A stretch of 64,000 nt of DNA, taken from contig BGZK01001212.1 of NCBI GenBank assembly GCA_005406025.1, forward strand, positions 124,001-188,000, given 5' to 3'. Positions within the stretch are counted from its first letter, which is position 1; each line of letters opens with the position of its first letter. The notes under the pieces were generated by a model, which was given only the letters and a program-made list of their open reading frames with translations, did no database searches and was not told the DNA's origin. This document shows positions 12,145-21,981 of this stretch, piece by piece. A program made the translations under genes and the position numbers. Source of the stretch: Eumeta japonica (lineage: Eukaryota; Arthropoda; Insecta; Lepidoptera; Psychidae).

Positions 12145-13180
12145 TAGATAGCTTATCAAATCTATCACCTATCAATAATCATGTGTTTTTCCTTAAAATA
12201 TAGTAAGTTCTAGATATTCACCAAAAATTACTATCGCAAATTTACAAACGGATGATAAAAGTGATGAACATTCCTATGAAGGTCTAGACGATGATGATGG
12301 AAACAATGACTGAAATGCTGATTTTACAACAAGAAAGTACGAGTTTCCTGAAAAATTAAAGAAATGGACTCTGAAAACTCGTAACAATGTTGACACCAAA
12401 AGGACAATAGTTCAAAAATTTTTGATATTCTTTTTATCGTATACCACAAAATGAATTGGTTTGTATCTAACAGAATAAATAGGTCGAACAGCCACAACCG
12501 TAACACTTTTACGCAAGAATAAAATGAGGTATTATACAAGGCCTTATTAGGATAGTTCAATAACTTGAAGTGGTTTTCAGTTAAAAAATTATCTATGTCT
12601 GCTATTACTGCCATATTGGATATTGCGATTTAAATAAATGTTGTGTGTTATGGATTTTCATTTCCTTTACGGTACCCTGGAAATGGCGAACAGCAAATGA
12701 ATTAAGGTCGTATCATAGGACTTGCAGTCGTAAAATATTGTATAACAGTCGCCATCACTACATAAAATCGCATTATAGTAATATTAAAGGAAATTTAAAT
12801 AAAATAAAACGTATTTATATTATTTTGCCATAATTCGAAGGCGCTATGAATAATTTGTGAAAAATTAATTATAATATCGTCGAGAAATTTAATTTCCATG
12901 GCAAAATTACGTGCAATATCCAACTTTATAGTAAATAATATCACTAATTAACATGGCCGACTTAAAACTCTTGCCTAATGGTGACAATTTTGTTGTGCAC
13001 GACTCACGTCCACTGATTTTCGCTAACGCGTTTGTCACTTATCAATGTTTAAGCCTATTCGATCACTAATGGTAAATACGACATTAACAATGAAGTTGCG
13101 TATTTATACGATTGTTACAACGACTGACCTGAGGTTTGATTGTTGACTGCTCATTATTTTGCTAGTTGACGCGCTATTTC
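12145..13180. other. Intergenic, possible transposon debris
   Basis: A plus-strand segment at 12236-12390 encodes an acidic stretch followed by a lysine-rich stretch with an internal stop. It looks like old coding DNA but I cannot name a family. Nothing else was recognised. Confidence 0.35.
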
Positions 13181-13700
13181 ATTTTTTCTACTTCTTCTTT
13201 GAGCCTCATCAGCTGTTAGCAATAGAGATCCGAATTGATGGTTTTGCCCAGTAGTAAAAGCTAATAATGAATAATGCCCTTCCAATCCCTTCATACACAT
13301 ATCATCAATTTATTGCGAGTTAATGCAAGTTTCGCTATAGTGTGTGGAGCTTGCTTGCCTTTTGACCGTGATCTTTTTCGCAGGCAATCCATTTTTCATC
13401 ATCAGTAACCAATCTTTTCAAAAACTGTTCGGTCTCATTGAGTTTCAATAGAGAATCGTAAATGAGAATACGATTCATTAGATTCTTTCAGTGAGCTCTT
13501 GTGGGACCCAAATATCGAGCTTTTTTGTATATACAGCTTTTTCATAGGGTCAATACTGTTTTGTGGTCATTTTCCAGCTCTTCAGCTATCTTAAGAACTA
13601 ATATGATGATCTTGTTCTAGTTTTATTAAAATGGCATCGACTTCAACAATAACAGGTCGAAGTTCATATTGAAAATTACCATACTGAAAGCGCTTGAACC

Positions 13701-14760
13701 TCTTATAAACGTGAAAGTTCGTAAGTATGAATGGATGTTTGTTGCTCTTTCACGCAAAAACTACTAAATGGATTTCGATGAGACTGTACAATAATATATA
13801 GCTTACACATCAGAATAACACATAGGCTATAATTTATAAAGATATAGTGTGAATTATCCAAAATATAACGATAAATGTCAAGTAAGTACGAAAAGAATCT
13901 GTCATCTGCGAGCTATTCTGGCGTGTGCCGCAAAAGCCGTTGGAATTACACGTATATAATGTATTATGGAAATTTTTATCTTAAATAGTCCTATAAAAAA
14001 GCCCGCGACAGCATATATCTATCTTTTATGTGTAAGCCATTATCGCCAAAATAGTGAACCATAAATACAATAATAATTGAAAATTCATTTCTAATGCACA
14101 TTTGATAGTAACAAATTGATCCTTATATCAAAATAAATACTTTTATCGCATCTGGTGTTTAAAGTAGATAAACTTTGTCTTTTGCACTACATTATTTGGA
14201 CAAATATTTGAATAGTTATGACGATAGATTAGCGAGTGCCCGATATTATGGTGCGGTCCGGCGGCAGGGTCAGACCATAAAGGTAGCAGGCATACATTTA
14301 AGCACGCAATGTTTTTCCCACGGCCAGCTCTATGTGGCTTGCTCACGCGTTTCTAAATCGCAAAATCTGCATGTTTATACAGACCAAAATAAATCGTTTA
14401 ACATAGTTTATGGAAGTATATTGCAGTAGCCACCTATAACTTTTGTAATACCATCAATTATCATATACTTCCGTACCTATCGACCCTTACAAACTATAGC
14501 GTTTTAATACCTATTAGTGAGATCATCATAAAAAATATTTAGTTCCAATTTACATACATTACACAATATAATTTTTCGAACACTTATAACTGTAGAATAG
14601 CTGGACTGATTTCCATTTTTAATTTGTTGGATTTGTCTCCGTCCCGAATAGCAACAAACAAAAGAAAAATACCGAAAAATTGCCAACAAATAAAACGTTT
14701 TCTATCATCATTATCACAATTTTCCATCACCACGCGGGTGAAACCGCGGGGCGCAGATAG
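13701..14760 (+). mobile_element. Helitron remnant, about 1.06 kb
   Basis: A rolling-circle transposon derivative. The 5' part has the usual lepidopteran Helitron start: TC, then ttataaacgtgaaagttcg, then gctctttcacgcaaaaac and tactaaatggat. The 3' end has the hallmark short hairpin (gcgggtgaaaccgc) at 14734-14747, followed by ggggcgcagatag and then T, close to the CTRR-T rule with ATAG in place of CTAG. Between them lies the last stretch of the Helitron helicase in the expected orientation. Most of the Rep/helicase gene is deleted, so it is non-autonomous. It sits inside a mariner, making it the younger of the two. Confidence 0.85.
14175..14429 (+). pseudogene. Helitron helicase C-terminal fragment
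   Basis: An 84-codon frame whose second half is the end of the Pif1-like helicase of Helitrons, the enzyme that unwinds DNA during rolling-circle transposition. It reads RQGQTIKVAGIHL, then CFSHGQLYVACSRV and VYTDQNKSFNIVYGSILQ, followed by stop. These correspond to the conserved GQT and VACSRV motifs near the C-terminus. The first ~29 residues do not look like helicase and probably come from deleted or non-coding element DNA joined here. Motifs I to IV and the Rep domain are absent. It is too short to be functional. Confidence 0.88.
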
Positions 14761-15200
14761 TTAAGTCCGTAAACTACACAGATTTTTTTCGCGGCTTGAG
14801 TTGTATTTTTTCCTTTTTTACAATAAAATTTCAAAATATATAGAATTTCTACATTAGATTCACTCATTTTGGTGAACAAAATAACAATATAAAAATGGTC
14901 GGACACCGTTTTTATTCCTTATTTTTCCTTTTTCAAAATGTTATCTATTTAATGGTGTCAAAACTAGTCAGATACAAACAGCACAACTAAAGAGATTTTA
15001 CCGGCTGTATCACTTTGATTATGCCAAATTATAGCTTTCTGATAGTAAAAGCCTCGTAGTTAAGCCGTAGACCGATAGACAGATATACGGACGAATATCG
15101 CATAGTTTCGCGATGTCCGTCCATTTAGGTATTTTTATACCTAAAGATTCCTTGTTGACTACAGAACTTTAAAAATATTGAGAGTCTATATAACGCCTAG

Positions 15201-15540
15201 AAAATTGGTCGTGTGTAAAGTCGGTTTACGAACGATAATTTTACATGATAACGACGTAAGAAAATATTGATGAAAAATTGCATACTTTTGTGAATTGAAT
15301 TGAATTATTATCACTGAATTATCATTATTTTGTATCTCTCTTCCACTCCATCGACCGATAGAGTAGAAGAGAGATAGATGCGTCACAAGCCGAACGCTTA
15401 GGACGCCTCTCTATCGTTTGCTCCGCGCTCTCTCTCACACACTCGGCTCAGGCGAAACGCGACAATGAGTCATGCTTTTTCGCGCATGCAGTCGGCGTTC
15501 ATGGATTCAGACGTGTTTAAGACGTTAACACGTCAAAAAC
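15201..15540. repeat. Short interspersed element, copy A
   Basis: Shares both ends with copy B at 17891-18365: left 'tgtaaagtcggt.tacg..cga' then ttttac.tga.aacgac, and right taagacgtt.acacgtcaaaa. The left ttttacatgataacgac and the right gacgttaacacgtcaaaa are imperfect inverted repeats of each other, so this looks like a non-autonomous TIR element. The right half is GC-rich with CT-rich runs (ctctctctcacac). Confidence 0.6.
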
Positions 15541-16538
15541 ACGTTAGTAACCTTCATCGTATGTAACCTTCTCCATGCAAGTTCAACTCACACTTACCAT
15601 TTGTTTTCTCCAAATATAACAAATGAAAAATGAGTTTCCTTTATTACTGTATAGTGTATACATCACCAAAACGATGCAAAATGAATATATGTCATTTAAA
15701 AAACAATAACATATTATTTTTAGGACAACGATTAATATCGACGTGTTTTTAATTTATTGGAGATACTCGTATTAATACGATCAACTTCGCTTATCACTAC
15801 CTTTTAATTTTATAATTACGAAAATCTTTTTTAATCAACAAACACTCTTCTGTAATGTGGTTTTCTACATATCTCTCACATTTTAATTTTTATCAACGAT
15901 TAGTACATTGTTGTTTCGTCTCCAAATTAAATAAATTCCTAATAATAAATTAAAAGTTTAGATATATTCCGACGAATTCAAAGCGTAAATTTAGCCTACG
16001 GTAAAGCGTAAGTTAATAATTCTACTCTGGTAGGTACGTGTATCAATCCGGCAACATTTTCCCATCAATTTAGGGGACACGCAGGATGATGAGTATAAAA
16101 TTTTGGCTCGAGGGTACTGGAACGTTGGTTTCTTGGAAGCGTGTTCTCAAAACCACTTTTTGATCTTCAATTCTGTTCAGAATTTATTTATAACAAACAA
16201 ATTCGTAACTTACCAGTATAAATAGAATGATTGTCTTACCTAATATATTTGAAAAGTGAAATTCTGTTTTTTTTGTTTTATCTTAAATATATTTCCGTAT
16301 ATATACCTACTTTATATTTTTTAAGACATGAAAATTGCACAGAATATGATCTAAGGCGTGTTTTCGTAAATAGCCTTTATCTTTTTTTTCGACCAATTAC
16401 AGCTAAATAGAACTATAATTAAAGTAAAATAAAAAACTGAGGTGAACAAATCATATTGGCGTACTGACGTAATTGAAGTCAGGAAGCAAATATTATATAA
16501 TATAGTGCAAATTAAATTAATTAGTTTGTGTAATATTC
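15541..16538. other. Intergenic, nothing recognised
   Basis: AT-rich; no supported feature. Confidence 0.55.
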
Positions 16539-16546
16539 GTCTAAAA

Positions 16547-16739
16547 CAGGTATGGGCAACCTTTGACATATTGTCGGCCAAACTTTAGTGTACAAATATG
16601 TTCGCAGGCCGTGTTCAAAAGTTGTGCATTTTAAAGTAGTGTTCATAATATTTAGCGATGGATATCAGACATGAAATTTTTCAAAATGTCTCGCGGGCCG
16701 GATCAAATCTTACAGCGGGCCGGCTGTTGCCCACATATG
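16547..16739. mobile_element. 193-bp hAT-type MITE with 8-bp target duplication
   Basis: The element starts CAGGTATGGGCAAC and ends GTTGCCCACATATG, which are inverted repeats. It is flanked by identical 8-bp direct repeats gtctaaaa at 16539-16546 and 16740-16747, the duplication size of hAT transposons. Internal repeats of cgcgggccgg are typical of a widespread hAT family with 'gcgggccg' subterminal motifs. It has no coding capacity. Confidence 0.92.
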
Positions 16740-16747
16740 GTCTAAAA

Positions 16748-17890
16748 CATCAATAATTGATTTTTATTTAAAGTACATTGATTGATTTGTATAACATTCT
16801 TCGAAAACATCAGTAATAATTAGTGTTCTTATTCATTAAAAGGCATGTAGATACGAATTCATCACTATATTTTTTATACTTATTGTACTTGCGTACAAAA
16901 TTATATGTTGAATATTTATAAATATCAACAATAATAAAAAATATATATGTGTCTAGTATGTTATTATTATAGACCGGATTTCACTCAACACTATCCTATT
17001 CTTTTAGATTTTACCGAAATTTAAGTTTATCAAATATGAAAAAAACACTTTGAAGTGTTTGTTTCAGTTGTTGAACATTATTCGTTAGGATATCCGCCTT
17101 AATTCACATATGCAGTGAAAATTCTACTAGCCAACTATTGTAGTTCAAAAGAGTCAAACAGCCTTTTAAAGGTAGAACAGATAGGCAGGCCTACAGGCGA
17201 AGTAAGCTCAATAATATGCTTCCATATGCTACCCGGAAAAGGAGAACATGTCTCCGTCCACAAAAAGCTATATGAAAGTATCCACATTCTGTTCCAATGC
17301 AGATTGAATTTCGATTTTATTAGTATGTATTTCTTTAGGCTTAACATTAAAATAATTCTTTAATTATATATTTCTTGGTTTTATAGGAATCAACACCTGA
17401 CAAAATCTCACAAATTCCCAATAGATGTTATGAATTTTTAAATGATTGACAGCTCATAAAATGCTTAACATTAAACCCGAACATTTCAAATCCTGAAATC
17501 AAGCGTAATTACTTGTTTTTTGAGCGCAGGAGCATATGAAGCCGTCGTTCTCGAATGTTGTGGTGGCATTGGTAGCGAGGGTTTTTTAACAGCTCCCAAC
17601 CCTCACGGAGCTGAAAATTGATAAAGAAAATGTGCAAGGATGTGAGTCTCCAGAGGAGCGATGGAAACCTTACATAACATTTTTAAATAAACCTGAGCAA
17701 CAATTTATCTTGCAGGCCAGCCTCAAAAATTAACGCCTCATTTTAAGAAATAATGTGGGTATTCGATGTTATTTTGTTTATTTACAGCATTTAATACAGT
17801 TTAAATAGATTTTAGAATCGATAAGTTGTAATGTTAAATTGTAAATGTAATACATAAAATGTAATGTATGAAATAATAATTAATTGAAAA
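16748..17890. other. Intergenic, nothing recognised
   Basis: AT-rich; a plus-strand frame at 17115-17363 has no recognisable domain. Confidence 0.55.
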
Positions 17891-18365
17891 AAATTTGGTT
17901 GCCTGTAAAGTCGGTATACGGGCGAAAGTTTTACGTGACAACGACTTTGAATGGTAAAATCATTTTAATGTGAATATTCATTCGTATAGTAGGAAGAAGG
18001 ATGAAATAATAGTAACAATTTAAAACATTTATTTATACAAAGAATTATATTTAAAACATTAATTTATACAAAGAATCTCGCACTGAATTTCATATTAACA
18101 AAATTTTATTTTTACCTTTACACATACATACGTATTTATATACAAATATACATACAATAACTTGCAATACATTTGCAAGCTATGCACTAATTCTCTAGTG
18201 CTGAGCGCGCGGCAGACCGATCATAGTTGAGTGGGAGAGAGACGCAAGGCATTCGGCGGGCCTCTCTCTCGTTCGGTGACTCATCGTTACGTTACCGAGC
18301 GTTACACTTTTTCATAAGTGACTCCCAGCCGCAACCTAATTTAAGACGTTGTCACGTCAAAATAG
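17891..18365. repeat. Short interspersed element, copy B
   Basis: Second copy of the 15201-15540 family. Left landmarks: cctgtaaagtcggtatacgg and ttttacgtgacaacgac. Right landmark: ttaagacgttgtcacgtcaa. The inner 10 bases cgtgacaacg and cgttgtcacg are exact reverse complements. It contains a local tandem duplication at about 18018-18077 (ttaaaacatt.atttatacaaagaat twice) and a CT/GA-rich part at 18225-18275. Confidence 0.65.
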
Positions 18366-19381
18366 TGTACAAAAATTTTTTTTTTGATAAGTTACATAAG
18401 TAATTTCTGCAAAATTTTAACGAATTCAAAGTTCAGTCAAATCCTTGGTTTATTCATACAAAAGATATTGGAGGTACGGACATCCTTTAGAAAATGGTCA
18501 AAAAATCTTCCCAGGAACGTCGACAGTCGATTATCTAAGGAATTCTCAATTTTAGAAAATTGTACTGAAAACGATAACTTTCGTAATTTTACAAAAAAAA
18601 AATGGTGTTTCTTAGAGGAAATGAAAAAATGCTTAAATAATTGCTTTATCAAATTATTCAAACAGAATCTATATTCTAAATATAATACACAGATATTTAC
18701 TATCATCACAGAATATGTAGTAATGCATGACGCGTTTCATTTTCCATGTCGTATACATGAAACTCAGTTTTAAAAAGTCAAGTCTAAATTTTTAGGTCTC
18801 TATTTATTATACAACTCCATAGTTGAGAATTTTATTACCTACCCTATTGTTTCTTTATTACTTTCAAAAAGTATTATATATTACTACTATAGTGTAAGTA
18901 GAAAGCACGACAGATCTGTAAATAGTGTAATCTGTATATTTCAGAGAATACAAAGGTAGAGACGCGGGGCTATTTAGTGAATACGCTTCCACGGGATCGG
19001 CGGCGCGGTTATTACTCGCTCGGCGCACTCCGAACGTGGTTAAGTTTCACGCTTTATGAGCATCCCGGTTGTGTTAAATTCTGACGGGAATGTACCTATA
19101 AGTTTTCATGCTGTATTTGATGTATCGAAGTATAAATATTATCGTTAGAATCGTGTTAAATGTGAACTTGTCTCTGCACTTACATCTATATAATATTAAT
19201 TACATGACAAAATGAAGTTTTCAACTACACCTAGGTATTTTCATAGTAAATAAGTGTTGCTGAAAATTGTATCATAATCAAATCAAAACAAAAATAAAGA
19301 AGATGCAATTAACTTCATTTCCGAATGTCACAAAGCGCATTGATGTTCCAAAACAGTTTAACTTATTCCTCTTTTTTTTCT
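18366..19381. other. Intergenic with a GC-rich patch
   Basis: Mostly AT-rich. A GC-rich patch at 18960-19085 (gatcggcggcgcgg) stands out, but no open exon with splice sites was found in it. The frame at 18384-18773 (+) has no recognised motif. Confidence 0.45.
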
Positions 19382-19383
19382 TA

Positions 19384-20618
19384 GTCTAGTCAACATCTTC
19401 AAAAACGTGAAAAATAGTGATAAAGCTCCTAAAAATATGAGCTCATTCGATCCAGAACGACAATTAGAAAAATGTGTTTTGAGGATTTTACAGCACGCAA
19501 AAAATTCCAATTATTATTAACAAATTAAGACGAAAAAAAAAGGCATTTTGTTTTTTGTTTATAACTCGAGAAATATTAAGAGTTAAGAAATTTAATAAAA
19601 TGATTCGTAAAGTGGAGAAAATTTCCAATAAAAAAGTTTAAGTTTCTGGAACTCTATCTTCATTATTAATAATTTTAATTTAACGCTGAAAATAGAGTTC
19701 CGCGCGCCCGTTACGGCATGAACGCTGAAGACAGCACACAGAAATAAATATTTTTTTATGAATTAAATATAAATTTAAAAAATTATGCTGTCTTTTAAAC
19801 ATTTCAAACAATAAGGTCCTGTTGGAATTAAACTTTTATCGTCATTTTTCAAAAAGTTATGCAATTGTTAACTTACAATTTTTTTTTTGCATTCTCCATT
19901 TTCATAAATGACGGTCTAAAAGTTTAAATAATTGTTCTATAAATTTTTTTTTCTTCATGGACCCTTTCTTATACATGTAATTAAGAAGATCACGTGATAA
20001 AATTTAAACAAAGTTCATTATTTTGTTAATAATAATGTTTTAAACTTAAAATTTTATGAATTATTACAAAAGTGATGTTGAAAAAATTTTTTTGAACAAT
20101 TAAGGACTTATTGCCGTTTGTACATTAAGTAATGGGCATAAAACAACGCCAAGTTAAACTTTTTTACGATATCTGTTTATAAATTTTTTATAAACAAATA
20201 TACTAATTAACGCAAAAATATTTTTTTCCATTCTATTGTTGTCGATCAATCATGATTTGAAAAAAAAATTTTTTTATAAACAATTTTTATTTTTTTATAA
20301 TCGTTTCTTTATTATTTTTATATTATTTAAATAATTTGTTAAGAAAAAAATTTTTTTTTTAAATCGTAATTGACATTTCTCTTTAAGATGCAAAAAAAAT
20401 AAAAAAAATTTTTTTTTGCTCATAATACAATATTTTCATTGTTTATTGTTTAAACAATTTGTCATAAACAAATTTTAATAAACATTATATTTTTTTCTTA
20501 ATGCTTTTGAATTTCTTAAAACGATTATGTATGTCAAAATGTCAAAAAAAAAATTTTATCATTTTGACATACATATTTTATCACTATTTTTCACGTTTTT
20601 GAAGATGTTGACTTAGAC
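19384..20618. mobile_element. 1.24-kb inverted-repeat element
   Basis: Terminal inverted repeats of about 41 bp with one single-base indel: left gtctagtcaacatcttc, then aaaaacgtgaaaaatagtga; the right end is its reverse complement, with an extra base after gtcta. TA flanks both ends (19382-19383 and 20619-20620), consistent with a TA target duplication. The interior is very AT-rich with long A and T runs and no coding region. A 15-bp internal hairpin (atgtatgtcaaaatg / cattttgacatacat, 20527-20576) lies just inside the right arm. Family not identified. Confidence 0.72.
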
Positions 20619-20819
20619 TATTTACTTCAAAGAACTTCCTGAGCGCAATAGAACGCGAACAATCTTTTAGATCTTTGTGTCAGACAAATAGACGAGATGT
20701 ACTCCGTATGACGATACCCTATAGTTTTCGATTATACTTCAAATGAAATAACATTCGCTCTAAATTTTACATAAATATATATTTCGCATTCGAAACATAT
20801 AAGAATAGATACAAAGTTT

Positions 20820-20827
<8 letters not shown>

Positions 20828-20875
<48 letters not shown>
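20828..20875. repeat. (TA)n microsatellite
   Basis: An uninterrupted TA run of about 48 bp preceded by acacaca. Confidence 0.95.
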
Positions 20876-20878
<3 letters not shown>

Positions 20879-21071
20879 ACACGCACTGATCTTTAGATCT
20901 TCCTACAGTGAAAGTAATTCTATACATAGCTAGGAATCGAAAATCCTACGACCGGGGGCCTTATTATGTAACAGTAGGAATCGATTGCGATTCCGAAATC
21001 GATTTGTGAATGAAAATTATTGAGTGTAAAAAAATGTTATTCTTATAGAAATTTTGAGCGACTTTAAAGCA

Positions 21072-21973
21072 TTAGATTAAATTAAAATTTTGGACACTTA
21101 TCGAGGACCAATGACTGTACAATAATATGGTATATTTGAACTGATCTAACGATGGAGCCAGAAGGTAGGAACAGGAACTCTGTAACGGAATAACATATCC
21201 TAGTCGTGTTTGGGCTTGTTAGAGTTGTCTAGAAATGTATTCTCATCATAAATGATTTTCAGGGTTTGATGATGGAGCCGGAAAGTAAGCATTAGCACTC
21301 CATAATAGAACAACGTAACTTAGTCGTATGTATTCTTAATAGAATTTTTTAAGTGTACTTTGGCCATAATTGGCTTTCAGGGTCTGATGATGGAGCTTTC
21401 AAACTTCCAGTTCTGTTATCAGACTCTGAAAGCCAATCATGGTCAAAGTGTATTCCATGACAATATCAATAAGTCCAAAAACCGCTCGGATACGTTGTTC
21501 TATTATAGCACGAGTGCCTACCTTCCGGCTGCATCATCAGATCCTGAAAATCGTTCATGGTCAAAGTACATTTCAAGACGATTTCTGCAAGAACAAACAC
21601 GTCTAGGATACGTTGTTTCATTATGGAGTTCCTGAGTTTACCTTCTGGCTCCATCATCAGACCCTGAAAGTCAATTATGGTCAAAGTGCATTTAAAAAAA
21701 TTCCATTAAGACCAAATAAGGCCTGGCTACGTTGATCTATTATGGAGTGTTAGTGCTTACCTTCCGGCTCCATCGTCAGACCCTGAAAATCACTCATGGT
21801 GAGAGTACATCTCAAGACAACTCTGACAGGCTCAAACACGACTAGAATATGTTATTTCGTTGTGGAATTCCTGTGCCTACCTTCTGGCTCCATCATCAGA
21901 TCAGTCCAATTATACCATATTATTGTAATGTCATAGGCCCTCGATTAATGTGCAAAGATTTTATTTAATCTAA
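21072..21973. repeat. Inverted array of a 120-bp tandem repeat (fold-back)
   Basis: Two arms of about 320 bp are inverted copies of each other, beginning ttagattaaat at 21072 and ending with its complement at 21973. Each arm consists of units with a 119-120 bp period. The landmark gatggagcc.gaa occurs at 21151 and 21270, with a degenerate copy at 21390. Its complement occurs at about 21530, 21650, 21770 and 21890. The centre (about 21405-21650) holds additional units in the second orientation. Unit landmarks also include cctgaaaatca.tcatgg and tacgttg.tctattatgga. The right arm ends exactly at the target duplication of the hAT element. Confidence 0.85.
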
Positions 21974-21981
21974 CTACCTAT

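Larger units (their letters stand above)
13181..14963 (-). mobile_element. Mariner copy c, split by a Helitron
   Basis: Two flanks of one decayed mariner in the same orientation lie at 13181-13700 and 14761-14963. Both align collinearly with the 40-kb copy. The left part shares the stretch from cttctacttctt.. through aatgaataatgcccttccaat to the block ending gaaaattacc.actgaaa. The right part resumes at taagtccgtaaac and runs through gttagattcactc and atctatttaatg.t.tcaaaac. About 26 nt present in the 40-kb copy are missing at the junction. Neither the C-terminal part nor the left terminus is present. The coding strand is minus and the frame is destroyed. Confidence 0.75.
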
